Positions 25,481 to 34,729 of a stretch of DNA of 64,000 bases are shown piece after piece. A model generated the notes under the pieces. That model ran no database searches, was not told the origin of the DNA, and was given only the letters and a program-made list of their open reading frames with translations. The stretch lies in the NCBI GenBank assembly GCA_947475315.1, contig CANJMY010000001.1, positions 59,273-123,272 of the forward strand, read 5' to 3'. Position numbers and translations under genes: made by a program. Source of the stretch: Pseudomonadota bacterium (GTDB taxonomy: Bacteria > Myxococcota_A > UBA796 > GCA-2862545). Numbering within the stretch: the first letter of the stretch is position 1; each line of letters opens with the position of its first letter.

Positions 25481-26805
25481 GGCGGCGTCAGCGCGAACTC
25501 GTCGGCGTCGATGCACGCGGGGTACACCACGTCGGACGGGTTGGTCAGGAACCGGCCCACCGCCTGCCCCGCGCACTCGGTGCGAAGCACGCCGTGGCCC
25601 GCGGACGGGTCGTTGAACATCACGCCGTCGCCGACGGACTGCAGCGTCAGGTCGCCCCACACCGGCCCGCCCAGCGGGTCGAGGCGGCCCACCAGGAGCA
25701 GCGTCGGCACGTCGATCTGCGGCATCTGGTGGGACGTCGGGTCGGACGGCGTCACGGCCAGCGCGGCGCACACTGCGCGCTCGGGCGGCAGCGGGTCGAC
25801 CAGCCCCGGCAGCCGCGGATCGGGCGGACGGGACGGCGTCGCGGGCGCGAACGGCAGCTCATCCGCGCAGGTGATCACATGGTAGAGCAGCGGCACGACG
25901 CCCTGCGGCGGCGTGTGGTCCGACAGGCGCGCCAGCGCGCTCAGGTCCCCACCGGCCAGGTCGCGCAGGGTCCAGGGGAGCGCGTGCATCGGCGGGCCCT
26001 GCTTGGCACCCTCCTGGATGCGCTGCACCAGCCCGGCGCCGTCCACAAGCGACCCGTCCGGCGCGCGCACCGGCGTGTCGTCCCAGTTGGCGATCAACGC
26101 CGCGAGGGTCGCCCACGGGTCGGGCACGTCCTCGGCGCAGCGCTCGTCGCGCGCGCACGCGTCGAACACCTGGCGGAGCACGTCGCCCAGCCGCGACTGG
26201 CCCAGGTCCAGGTACGACGCGTTGGGCGGCGCGGGCGAGCCCAGCACGAGGCTCGCGACCTTGTCGGGGTGCGTGGCCACCAACGCCAGCGCCCAGCGGG
26301 TGCCGTAGCTCCCGCCCACCACGTGCAGCTTGCCGCCCGGCACGGAGTCCGCGAGCACGGCGACGTCGTCGACCAGGCGCTCGGTGCGGAACGCTTCCAG
26401 ATCCACGCCGCGCTTGCGGAGCCAGGCCGCGTCACGGGCGATCACGACCATGGGGTCGTGCGCGCGCGCCCGATGCTGGCGCAACAGGCTGGGCGTCGCG
26501 GCCCCGCCCCCGCGCGGGTCGAGCACGATCAAGTCGCGCGCGGCGCGCCAGGGTCGGGTGACCTCCTCTACCTTGTCGAGCTGGTAGAGCAGCACCTGGC
26601 CGGGGCCGCCCGGCAGCAGCACCGCGGGGACGTCGTCGGTGACGGGCCCGGTCGACCGCAAGCGGACGAACGGCACCGTCACCAGGCAGGCGTCGGCGTC
26701 GTCGGGCGTGGCGGCGTTGAAGATCAAGCCGCAGGTCGCGCCCTCGGGCATGGGCGTGTACCCGCAGCGCACCACGTCGACGTGCGGCGTGAAGTCCGAC
26801 CCCAC
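25477..26805 (-). CDS. Exported TAP-like alpha/beta hydrolase (proline iminopeptidase family)
   Basis: 442 residues from GTG 26805, but the frame stays open to CTG 26892 and the extra 29 codons read as a good signal peptide (SRALSLACGLALATHPTAAHA) followed by RPLCEPVG. CTG 26892 overlaps the upstream stop as CTGA, so a rare CTG start is plausible. Domain evidence: LLPGGPGQ (HGGPG-type oxyanion loop), VLDPRGGG, nucleophile elbow GGSYGTRWAL, a helical lid, then VGRLDPLGG (Asp) and SAGHGV (His), ending with the TAP C-terminal segment. Expected to be a periplasmic peptidase or esterase. Confidence 0.82.
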   Translation of the reverse strand: MGSDFTPHVDVVRCGYTPMPEGATCGLIFNAATPDDADACLVTVPFVRLRSTGPVTDDVPAVLLPGGPGQVLLYQLDKVEEVTRPWRAARDLIVLDPRGGGAATPSLLRQHRARAHDPMVVIARDAAWLRKRGVDLEAFRTERLVDDVAVLADSVPGGKLHVVGGSYGTRWALALVATHPDKVASLVLGSPAPPNASYLDLGQSRLGDVLRQVFDACARDERCAEDVPDPWATLAALIANWDDTPVRAPDGSLVDGAGLVQRIQEGAKQGPPMHALPWTLRDLAGGDLSALARLSDHTPPQGVVPLLYHVITCADELPFAPATPSRPPDPRLPGLVDPLPPERAVCAALAVTPSDPTSHQMPQIDVPTLLLVGRLDPLGGPVWGDLTLQSVGDGVMFNDPSAGHGVLRTECAGQAVGRFLTNPSDVVYPACIDADEFALTPP

Positions 26806-26888
26806 CGGCTCGCACAGCGGTCGCGCGTGCGCCGCCGTCGGGTGCGTCGCGAGCGCCAGCCCACACGCCAGGCTCAGCGCCCGGGAGG

Positions 26889-27818
26889 TCAGGGGGAGAC
26901 CGGCGGGTCGGTGTCGGTGGCGAGCTCAGGCGACTCGGACAGCATGTCCAGCAGCGCCGTCACCTCGGCCTCGCCGTCAAAGCCGTCGGGCGGGTTGGCG
27001 CCGCCGGCCCACTCGTGTCCCCAGTCGGAGATCACGCAGGCGCGGGTGGGCACGGCGCAGTCCCAGGTGGAGCAGGTGGCCTGACCGCTCTTGGTGACGG
27101 CGGGCTCACCGACGCACTGGTTGCGCTCCAGGAACGGCGCGATCGTCTCGTCGTGGGACGGCCAGACAAACCCGTTCTGGTCGGCCGTGCCCACGCCGCC
27201 CTCGATCGGCACGCGGGGGTCGTCCAGGCCGTGCTCAAAGGTGATGGGGATGGGCGTGCCGTCCGCGCAGCTGTCGACCAGCGTGGCGCCCGACGACGAG
27301 TAGACCGCGTCCACGCCGTGCCCTTCGCAGGCCCAGCGGATGGCCATCATGCCGCCGTTGCTGTGGCCCGCGCCCACCACGCGGTCGACGCACACGCGCT
27401 TCTTCAGGTTGTCGGAGATGGCGTCGAGGAAGGCCACGTCGGTGGCCTCGACCAGCTTGGCGGGTCCGCAGCAGGTCCCGGCGTTCCAGCTCAGCGTGGT
27501 GGGCGTGCCCGACCCGGTGGGGAAGACCGCCACGAACTGGCCGTCTTCGGCCATGTTCAGAAGGCGGGTGGTGCCGTGCATCATCTTGTCCGCGCTGCCG
27601 CCGGCGCCGTGCATCATCACCACGGCGGGGCGGGGCCCCTTGGTGGCGGGCACGTAGATGTAGGGCATGCGATCGAACCCATCCATCGTCATCTTGTACA
27701 GGCCGGGCTCAGGCCAGGTGACGCAGGGGTCGTCCACCACCGGCAGCTCGGGCGTACACGCCGTGAGCATGAGGAACCCGACGCCGACAAGCCCGACTTG
27801 GATGCACGCAGAGCGCAT
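26889..27818 (-). CDS. Lipid-anchored esterase of the PHB depolymerase / feruloyl esterase type
   Basis: 309 residues from ATG 27818, with a near-perfect ribosome-binding site GGGAGGTGAC. The signal MRSACIQVGLVGVGFLMLTAC gives a lipidated Cys21. Alpha/beta-hydrolase motifs: VVMMHGAGGSAD, GHSNGGMMAIRWA (nucleophile Ser), HGLDDPRVP (Asp region) and DWGHEWAG (His), the layout of LpqC/PHB depolymerase-like esterases. Extra cysteines (CCGP, CSTWDC, ACV) suggest disulphides outside the cytoplasm. An Asp-Thr tail closes the protein. Substrate unknown; probably polymer or plant-type esters. Confidence 0.82.
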   Translation of the reverse strand: MRSACIQVGLVGVGFLMLTACTPELPVVDDPCVTWPEPGLYKMTMDGFDRMPYIYVPATKGPRPAVVMMHGAGGSADKMMHGTTRLLNMAEDGQFVAVFPTGSGTPTTLSWNAGTCCGPAKLVEATDVAFLDAISDNLKKRVCVDRVVGAGHSNGGMMAIRWACEGHGVDAVYSSSGATLVDSCADGTPIPITFEHGLDDPRVPIEGGVGTADQNGFVWPSHDETIAPFLERNQCVGEPAVTKSGQATCSTWDCAVPTRACVISDWGHEWAGGANPPDGFDGEAEVTALLDMLSESPELATDTDPPVSP

Positions 27819-27945
27819 GTCACCTCCCGGCCCAGACTTATCCTGCGTCGCCTTGGCTGACGCGGAACGGCACACAGCCAGACATGGGGGCGTCGCGCGG
27901 AGGCGTCCGCGGTGCTACCTCCGCGGGTCTGACCGGGCCCACTCC

Positions 27946-29358
27946 ATGATCCAGCCGATCTCCGATCCGAGCGTCCTTGAGGGCTACCTCACCGACGCGT
28001 CCAACCTGCGCGGCCACGCCGACGGCCTGCTCCGCCCTCGCACCACCGAGGAGGTCGCGGAGATCGTCCGCCACTGCCAGCGGCTGGCCATCCCGCTGAC
28101 CATCACCGCGGCGCGCACCTCCACCACCGGCAGCCCCGTCCCGTTTGGCGGCCTGCTGCTGTCGACCGAGCTGCTCCACGAGATCGGCCCGATCACCCAC
28201 GACACGGCGACCGCCGGCGCGGGCGTCATCCTGGGCCAGCTCCAGGACGCGATCGAGGCCACCGGCCGCTTCTTCCCGCCCGACCCCACCTCGCGGTACG
28301 ACTGCACGCTGGGTGCGGCGATCGCCTGCAACGCCAGCGGCGCGCGCACCTTCAAGTACGGCCCGACCCGCCCATGGATCGACGCGCTGGAGGTGGTGCT
28401 GCCCACCGGCGAGATCCTGCACGTCCGCAAGGGCGACCCGATCCCCTCCGGATGGCCCATCCCGGCTTGGTCCGAGCCCGACGTGAAGACCGCCGCCGGC
28501 TACGCGCCGCCCCAGGATCTGCTCGACGTGTTCATCGGCCAGGAGGGCACGCTGGGCGTGGTCACCCGCGCGGTGGTCCGGCTGACGGCGCTGCCGCACG
28601 ACGTGATCGGCCTGCTCGCCTTCTTCCCCGACCGCGCCACCGCGATCGCCATGGTGTCGACCCTGCGCGACGCCGCGCGGGCCGCCCCGGACGGCGCCCT
28701 GTCGCCCCGCTGCATCGAGTACTTCGACGACCAGTGCCTCGCGCTGGCCCGCAAGCGCATCGAGGGCGTGCCGGACACCGCCGCTTGCGCGCTGTTCTGC
28801 GAGCAGGAGGTCGCCACGGCCGACGCGCAGGACAGCCACCTGTCTGCGTGGTGGGAGGCGCTGGAGGCCGACGGCGCGCTCGCGTCCGACACGGTGATCG
28901 CCACCGACGACACGTCGCGCAAGCAGCTGCACGCGCTGCGCCACGCCATCCCCGCGGGCATCAACGAGGAGGTCGTGCGCAACGGCATGCCCAAGCTGGG
29001 CACGGATCTGTCGGTGCCGGACTCTGCGCTGACCACGATGATGGAGGCCTACGACAAGGCGCCCATCCGGCACGTGCTGTTCGGCCACATCGGCAACAAC
29101 CACCTGCACCTGAACCTGCTGCCCAAGACCCCCGACGAGCTCGCCACCGCCAAGGCTTTCTACGACGACCTGTCGCGGCTCGCGATCTCCTTGGGTGGAT
29201 CGGTCAGCGGCGAGCACGGGATCGGCAAGGCCAAGGTCAAGCAGCTCGGCTGGATGGTCGGTGACGCCACGCTGGCCGCCTTCGCAGACCTCAAGCGCGC
29301 GCTCGACCCGCACTGGATCCTGGGCCGCGGCACGATGATCGCCGCGCCGACGGACTGA
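27946..29358 (+). CDS. FAD-binding oxidoreductase of the GlcD / D-lactate dehydrogenase family
   Basis: 470 residues from ATG 27946. An FAD-binding type 4 (PCMH) domain covers about 30-210: RPRTTEEVAEIVRHC, PDPTSRYDCTLGAAIACNASGARTFKYG. The C-terminal FAD-linked oxidase domain contains HVLFGHIGNNHLHLNLLP and ends SGEHGIGKAKVKQL and LDPHWILGRG, all typical of D-lactate/glycolate dehydrogenases. It should oxidise a 2-hydroxy acid and feed electrons to the respiratory chain or a flavoprotein. No Fe-S partner subunit (GlcF) is adjacent, so it is likely the single-subunit type. Confidence 0.88.
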   Translation: MIQPISDPSVLEGYLTDASNLRGHADGLLRPRTTEEVAEIVRHCQRLAIPLTITAARTSTTGSPVPFGGLLLSTELLHEIGPITHDTATAGAGVILGQLQDAIEATGRFFPPDPTSRYDCTLGAAIACNASGARTFKYGPTRPWIDALEVVLPTGEILHVRKGDPIPSGWPIPAWSEPDVKTAAGYAPPQDLLDVFIGQEGTLGVVTRAVVRLTALPHDVIGLLAFFPDRATAIAMVSTLRDAARAAPDGALSPRCIEYFDDQCLALARKRIEGVPDTAACALFCEQEVATADAQDSHLSAWWEALEADGALASDTVIATDDTSRKQLHALRHAIPAGINEEVVRNGMPKLGTDLSVPDSALTTMMEAYDKAPIRHVLFGHIGNNHLHLNLLPKTPDELATAKAFYDDLSRLAISLGGSVSGEHGIGKAKVKQLGWMVGDATLAAFADLKRALDPHWILGRGTMIAAPTD

Positions 29359-29447
29359 TCCCAAAACGAGCAACTTCCTGCCGAAATTGCCGTGGCATAC
29401 CGCCGAGGCTGCGCTACCATAGCGGCCACCTTTCTTGGGGAAACGCC

Positions 29448-31871
29448 ATGCGCTCTGTGCTGATGCTCGCGCTGGTCCTTGCGGCCTGCAACTCTGGCAA
29501 CGTGAAGATCAACGACGGCGACTCGGACGTCTACGACGCGAACGACCACAAGGACAACGTCGCGCCCGGCCAGCCCGAGGTGAACATCACCCCGTCGGGC
29601 GCCGACACGCGCGACGACATCACCGCGCAGATCCTGTTCCCCGCGGACGACGCCGACGGCGACTTCCTCACCTACGACTACGTCTGGCTGGTCAACGGCG
29701 ACGCGCGCTCCGACATCCAAGGCGACACCGTGACCAAGGATCTGACCGAGCGCGACCAGCGCTGGGAGGTCCGCGTCCGCGCGTTCGACGGCCGCGAGTA
29801 CGGCCCCACCGCCAGCGATCAGCAGGACATCGGCAACGCGCCGCCCACCCTGCTGCTGCGCTGGAAGAACGACGCGCCCGGCACCAACGACCCGCTGGTG
29901 ATCCGCACCAACACCGATGATCCCGACGGCGACCTCGTCGACCTCTCGTTCGTGTGGACGGTGGACGGCAACGTCACGCCCTACGCGAACGACACCGTCC
30001 CCGCCAACGCCACGTCCGGCGGCGAGACGTGGAAGGTCGAGGTCACCGCGACCGACGAGGAGGGCGACGACACGACCGAGAGCCTCGACGTCCAGATCGC
30101 CAACCTCGACCCCACGATCACCGACCTGCAGATCACGCCGAACCCGGCGCCGCCCAGCGCCAACCTGACCGCGTCGGCCACGATCGCCGACCCGGACGGC
30201 GACGCGTTCGTCACCACCTACACGTGGACCAAGGACGGCGCCGCCACCGCCTTCACCGGCGTGCAGATCCCGGCGTCGGCCACTGAGGACGGGCAGACCT
30301 GGGAGGTCACCGTCATCGCCGACGACCAGCACGGCGGCATCGCCACCTCCAGCGCGTCGGTCGACGTGGTCAACCACCCGCCGGTCATCACGGCGATCGC
30401 CATCGACCCGTCGCCCCCCGGCGACAGCGACTACCTGTACGTCGACACGTCGGGCGTCACCGACGCGGACGGCGACACGCTCACCTACACCTACGTCTGG
30501 TACCGCAACGGCTCGGTGTACGGCGGCAACACCTACTTCATCGACCCCTCCGCCACGGCGACCGGCGACACCTGGCAGGTGTCCGTCACCGTCAGCGACG
30601 GCTCCGCCAGCGCGGGCCCCGTGCTTAGCCCCATCGAGACGATCCAGAACCGGCCGCCCGTCTCGCCGGTGATCGAGCTCGACCCGGCCGTCCCCACCAC
30701 CTGCGTCAACCTGCAGTGCGTGATCTCGGTCAACTCGTACGATCCAGACGGCACGGCGGTGGTCCAGACCCTCACCTGGAAGCGGAACGGCGCGAACTAC
30801 AACGGCACGCGCCTCACCACCACGCTCACCAACGACACCATCCCGGTGGCCACGCTGGTCCCCGGCGACGCGTGGACCTGCCACGTCACCACGACGTCGG
30901 GCGGCCAGTCCGGCCTGCCCGCGGACGTCACCGGCACCGTGCAGGGCTCCTCCGCGACGGAGAGCTTCACCGTCGCGGCCCGCGCCCAGGCCGACGTCCT
31001 GCTCATGGTCGACAACTCGGGCTCGATGGGCGACCCGCAGACCGCGTTCGCGACCGCGGCCAGCACGCTGATCACCACGCTCGACGGGTTCGGGCTGAAC
31101 TACCACATCGGCGTCGTCACCTCGGACATGGACGATCTCACGCAGGCCGGCCGCATGATCCCGGGCAGCCTCGGCTCCGTCTACGTCACGAACGCGCTCG
31201 CGACCCGTCAGACCGAGCTGGCCGGCATGATCGCCGTGGGCATCAACGGCAGCGGCTACGAGAAGCCGCTCGCCGCCACCTACGCCGCGCTCCGCCCGCC
31301 GCTGAGCACCTCCACCAACGCGGGCTTCCTCCGCGCCACCGGCGGCGTCGGCATCCTCTTCCTGACCGACGAGGACGACCAGTCCGTGACGCCGACGGCC
31401 TCGACGTGGTCGTCCTGGCTGCGCGGCATCCGCTCCGACGCCGACATCACCACCTGGGGCATCATCGGAAACCCGGTCAACGGGTGCACCAACCTCTCCA
31501 CGTTCGCGGCCGGCTACCCCGGCGACCTGTACGCGTCCGTCCTGCGCGACACGCACGGGTCCTGGACGTCGATCTGCGACCTGTCCTACAACAACTCGGT
31601 CCGCGACTTCGCGAACTCGGTCGCCGGCCTGCCGCGCCGCTTCTCGCTCACCCAGGCGGCGGACCCGGCCACGCTGACGGTCGTGAAGATCGCGGCCGGC
31701 TCGGGCACGCGCACCACGCTGGCCTACGGCACCAACTACACGTACGACACCGTCACGCACGCGGTCCTGCTCACGGCCACGCCGGCGAACGGCACCACGT
31801 ACGAGATCAGCTACGACGCGAGCTGCACCGCGCGCGTGGCCGCCCCCGGCACGTTCGACACGGGCCTGTGA
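29448..31871 (+). CDS. Lipoprotein with Ig/PKD-like repeats and a von Willebrand A domain
   Basis: 807 residues; GGGGAAA precedes ATG 29448. Lipobox LVLAAC (Cys14). Residues about 45-510 hold five beta-sandwich repeats, each with DPDGDxxTxxYxW and a closing TWxVxVTxxDG motif, as in PKD or dystroglycan-type cadherin-like modules. From about 513 comes a VWA domain with the MIDAS DNSGSM; FLTDEDDQS supplies a later metal-proximal loop. The final 60 residues form another beta module. Predicted outer-surface adhesion or matrix protein using metal-dependent ligand binding. Monocistronic by spacing. Confidence 0.78.
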   Translation: MRSVLMLALVLAACNSGNVKINDGDSDVYDANDHKDNVAPGQPEVNITPSGADTRDDITAQILFPADDADGDFLTYDYVWLVNGDARSDIQGDTVTKDLTERDQRWEVRVRAFDGREYGPTASDQQDIGNAPPTLLLRWKNDAPGTNDPLVIRTNTDDPDGDLVDLSFVWTVDGNVTPYANDTVPANATSGGETWKVEVTATDEEGDDTTESLDVQIANLDPTITDLQITPNPAPPSANLTASATIADPDGDAFVTTYTWTKDGAATAFTGVQIPASATEDGQTWEVTVIADDQHGGIATSSASVDVVNHPPVITAIAIDPSPPGDSDYLYVDTSGVTDADGDTLTYTYVWYRNGSVYGGNTYFIDPSATATGDTWQVSVTVSDGSASAGPVLSPIETIQNRPPVSPVIELDPAVPTTCVNLQCVISVNSYDPDGTAVVQTLTWKRNGANYNGTRLTTTLTNDTIPVATLVPGDAWTCHVTTTSGGQSGLPADVTGTVQGSSATESFTVAARAQADVLLMVDNSGSMGDPQTAFATAASTLITTLDGFGLNYHIGVVTSDMDDLTQAGRMIPGSLGSVYVTNALATRQTELAGMIAVGINGSGYEKPLAATYAALRPPLSTSTNAGFLRATGGVGILFLTDEDDQSVTPTASTWSSWLRGIRSDADITTWGIIGNPVNGCTNLSTFAAGYPGDLYASVLRDTHGSWTSICDLSYNNSVRDFANSVAGLPRRFSLTQAADPATLTVVKIAAGSGTRTTLAYGTNYTYDTVTHAVLLTATPANGTTYEISYDASCTARVAAPGTFDTGL

Positions 31872-31997
31872 GCCCCGCACCTCGGCCATTCGTCCGGCTG
31901 CGGTGAAAGATCGCTGGCAGGCCTCCGTTTCAGGGTCCACCCCTGCCGCGAGGCCTCCCTGCACGCTACCCTGCGACCACTAGCCCCGGAGTTCCGG

Positions 31998-32597
31998 TTG
32001 CCGGAGTCCGTACCGGACATCGACCGTGGAACGCCCGTCGTCCCTCTGGATGAAGAGCGTGCGGTCGTCGAGCGCATGAAGCGTGGTGATCGCGCCGCGT
32101 TCGCCGTGCTCTACCGTTGGTACGGCGACGCCATCTACCGGGCGATCGTGGCGCGCGTGGGTCAGCACGAAGCCGCCGAGGACTGCCTGCGCGACACGTT
32201 CCGGCAGGCGCTCGAGAAGATCGAGTCGTTCACCTACGACCGTCAGAGCATCTACTGGTGGCTGCGCCGCATCGCCGTGAACAAGGCGATGGACGTGCAC
32301 CGCGACCGCAAGCGCGACCGCAACCTGGCTGAGCGCGCCCAGGCCGAGCCCGCCGCGTCGCCGCTGCCGCAGCCCGCGCCCCGCCCCGACCGCGGCGTCG
32401 AGGTCGAAGAGACCTCACGTGACGTGGAGATCTCGCTGTCGCGGATGAACGTCCGCTACGCTCAGGCCCTGCGCCTGCGGCTGATCGAGGATCGCACCCG
32501 CGAGGAGTGCGCGGCCTCGCTTGGCGTCACCGTCGGCAACTTCGACGTCATCCTTCATCGCGCCTCCAAGGCGTTCAAGGAGGTCTGGCCCCCATGA
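31998..32597 (+). CDS. ECF-type RNA polymerase sigma factor
   Basis: 199 residues from TTG 31998 with GGAG 6 nt upstream. Region 2 is clear (AFAVLYRWYGDAIYRAIVARVGQHEAAEDCLRDTF, with SIYWWLRRIAVNKAMDVHRDRKRDR), a variable Pro-rich linker follows, and region 4 has RYAQALRLRLIEDRTREECAASLGVTVGNFDVILHRASKAFKE with a helix-turn-helix. It would redirect RNA polymerase to a stress or envelope regulon. Its stop overlaps the next gene (ATGA), a membrane protein that probably restrains it. Confidence 0.87.
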   Translation: MPESVPDIDRGTPVVPLDEERAVVERMKRGDRAAFAVLYRWYGDAIYRAIVARVGQHEAAEDCLRDTFRQALEKIESFTYDRQSIYWWLRRIAVNKAMDVHRDRKRDRNLAERAQAEPAASPLPQPAPRPDRGVEVEETSRDVEISLSRMNVRYAQALRLRLIEDRTREECAASLGVTVGNFDVILHRASKAFKEVWPP

Positions 32598-33808
32598 ACG
32601 AACGACACCAGACAGATCTCCTCGCTCGCTGGCTGGCCAGCGGCGCCCGCGGTGAACCCCCGGCCGGCCTCGACCCGGACACGGTGGCCTCCGTCTACGC
32701 GCTGCGTCCTGACCTGGCGCCTGCGCCTCGCCTGACCGTGGACGACATCCTCGACGGCATCACGTCCGGCCCGTTCGCCGCGCCCGAGGCCGACGCCGAG
32801 CCCGGCGGCGAGGTGGTGCCGTTCCCGGTGCCTGCGTCGCGCCCGACCGTCCTGCCGCCCAAGTCGAAGCGCGCCGCTGAGGCCACGCGCCGCTCCGACC
32901 GCACGCGGTGGATCGGCGGCGGCCTCGGCCTGCTCGCGGCGGCCGCCGCGGCGCTGCTCACGCTGTCGCCGTCGCTGGCCCCCGGCCCGAACATGGCCAA
33001 GACGGCGGATCGGTCCGAGGCCGACGCCACCGCACCGCAGGACGCCGGATCCGGCGCGCCCGCCGCACCCCCCATCGCCGAGATCGCCTCAGGTCAGGCC
33101 GCGCCGGACGCGGCGGCGCCCGCCGTGGTCGGCAACGCGGCGCAGGGTGGGATCGCGGATGGCCTGATCGGCGGCGCCGACGCGCCCCCCGGCGCAAGCC
33201 GCGAATTGGCCAACGACCGCAGCGTCTCCGGCCTCGCCGCGAGCGGCTACGCCGTCGCCCCGGCCGAGGCCGCGCCCGCCGCCGACGCGGTCGCCCAGCT
33301 CGACGACGGCGACGCCGCGCAGACCGGCGCGGCCGGCGGCTGGGGTGGCGCGTCGAACACCGCCACCGCGGTCGCCGACGAGAAGGAGGAGGCGCGCGCC
33401 GCGCCGAAGATGGCCGCGCGGGCCGCCGCCGCCCCCCCGCCCATGGCGCAGGCCGAGTCGCTGGCCGCGCCCAAGCCGTCGGCGGACGCCGCGCCTGCGT
33501 TCGACGCCAACGCCGTGATCGCCGCCGCCTCCAAGGTAGCCGCGAATGACCCGCTGTCGGGCGCACGTCAGCTTGAGCCGTTCATCCGTCAGGGCACGGC
33601 CGCGGACGGGCAGCGGATCGCCCTGGCCGCGGCGCGCTACGCCCGCGACGCCGGTGATCTGGACAAGGCCGAGTCGCTCGCCCGCGCGGGCCTCGCGCGC
33701 GGTGGCGCCGGGCCGGACTCCGCCCGCCTGACGTCGCTCATCTCGGCGATCGCGCAGACCCGCGCCGCCGATCAGGCCGCCCCCAGCACCACGGGCGCCG
33801 GGAACTAG
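32594..33808 (+). CDS. Putative membrane anti-sigma factor
   Basis: 404 residues from ATG 32594, overlapping the sigma-factor stop. The cytoplasmic N-terminus (1-105) starts MNERHQTDLLARWLASG but lacks the H-x3-C-x2-C zinc motif of ZAS-type anti-sigmas. One membrane segment lies at about 106-124 (WIGGGLGLLAAAAAALL). A long Ala/Asp-rich, probably disordered periplasmic region follows, then a helical C-terminus (about 320-400) with an ARYARDAGDLDKAESLARAGLARGG repeat like a TPR. Anti-sigma role is inferred from position, coupling and topology only. Confidence 0.6.
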   Translation: MNERHQTDLLARWLASGARGEPPAGLDPDTVASVYALRPDLAPAPRLTVDDILDGITSGPFAAPEADAEPGGEVVPFPVPASRPTVLPPKSKRAAEATRRSDRTRWIGGGLGLLAAAAAALLTLSPSLAPGPNMAKTADRSEADATAPQDAGSGAPAAPPIAEIASGQAAPDAAAPAVVGNAAQGGIADGLIGGADAPPGASRELANDRSVSGLAASGYAVAPAEAAPAADAVAQLDDGDAAQTGAAGGWGGASNTATAVADEKEEARAAPKMAARAAAAPPPMAQAESLAAPKPSADAAPAFDANAVIAAASKVAANDPLSGARQLEPFIRQGTAADGQRIALAAARYARDAGDLDKAESLARAGLARGGAGPDSARLTSLISAIAQTRAADQAAPSTTGAGN

Positions 33809-33877
33809 CACGCAGCGCTGCGGGAGTTGGGCGATCCACCCCCGATCCAGCTATGCAGGGACTCCCTGGGGTCTCAC

Positions 33878-34729
33878 GTGCCATTTCCCCCCTCTGTGGC
33901 TCGCGCGCTCACGCGCATGATGGGACGAAGCGACGCGCTCGATCGCGCGCGCAGGCTCGCGTTCGCGGACGCAGGCCACGGGTTCGACCCGTTCGGCATG
34001 CACCCGGACTTCATGGCCTTCGGCGACGCGCTCGCCAGCTGGGTCCACGACGTCTACTTCCGTGTGCAGTCCTACGACGCGCACCACATCCCCTCGACCG
34101 GCCCCGCCATCCTGGCCGCCAACCACTCGGGCACGCTCCCGATGGACGGCATGATGCTGTGGATCGACGTGCTGCGGAACACCGACCCGCCGCGCGCCCC
34201 GCGCCCCGTCGCCGACTACTTCGTGTCGTCGCTGCCGTGGATCGGCACGCTGTTCGCCCGCGCGGGCGTGGTCAGCGGCAGCCGCGGCAACGTGCGCCGC
34301 CTGCTGGAGCAGGGCGAGCTGATGATGCTGTTCCCGGAGGGCGTGCCCGGCGTCTCCAAGCCGTTCGCCGACCGCTACCAGCTCCAGAACTGGCGCGTCG
34401 GCCACTGCGAGATGGCCATCCGCTACCAGGCGCCGGTCGTCCCGGTCGGCATCGTCGGCGCGGAAGAGCAGATGCCGCAGCTCGGGCGCATCCCGGTCCA
34501 GCGCCTGTTCGGCATGGGGATCCCGCACATCCCCATCCCCGCGACGCCCATCCCGCTGCCGGTCCGCTACCACATCCTCTACGGCGAGCCGCTGCGCTTC
34601 GACCGCGAGTTCAAGCCCGATGACGCGGACGATCCCGAGATCTTGGCCGCGTGCGCCAAGCGCGTCCACGACGCCGTCGAGGCGTTGATCCACCGAGGGC
34701 TGCGCGAGCGGCAGGGGATCTTCGCGTGA
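33878..34729 (+). CDS. PlsC-type lysophospholipid acyltransferase
   Basis: 283 residues from GTG 33878 (GGGG upstream); TTG 33827 is an in-frame alternative. Acyltransferase motifs: AANHSGTLPMDGMM (block I as H-x6-D, the NHSGxxPxD variant rather than H-x4-D), GSRGNVRRLLEQGELMMLFPEGVPG (blocks II/III with FPEG), and PVVPVGIVGAEEQMP (block IV). It should transfer an acyl chain to lysophosphatidate or a related glycerolipid at the inner membrane. The stop overlaps the next gene (GTGA), an SDR-type protein, so the two may work on one lipid pathway. Confidence 0.83.
   Translation: MPFPPSVARALTRMMGRSDALDRARRLAFADAGHGFDPFGMHPDFMAFGDALASWVHDVYFRVQSYDAHHIPSTGPAILAANHSGTLPMDGMMLWIDVLRNTDPPRAPRPVADYFVSSLPWIGTLFARAGVVSGSRGNVRRLLEQGELMMLFPEGVPGVSKPFADRYQLQNWRVGHCEMAIRYQAPVVPVGIVGAEEQMPQLGRIPVQRLFGMGIPHIPIPATPIPLPVRYHILYGEPLRFDREFKPDDADDPEILAACAKRVHDAVEALIHRGLRERQGIFA

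Noticed and set aside
29160..31964. A 934-codon open frame antisense to the VWA lipoprotein, and similar long antisense frames elsewhere (for example 1839-4478, 5404-6498, 13772-16351, 20755-22749)
   Set aside because: In very GC-rich DNA the frames opposite genes lack stops. Their products are Arg/Gly/His/Val-rich with no recognisable motifs, while the opposite strand has clear domains.
34110..34160. Loss of the PlsC H-x4-D motif as evidence for inactivity
   Set aside because: NHSGxxPxD with H-x6-D is a recurrent variant in this acyltransferase branch, and FPEG and the other blocks are intact.
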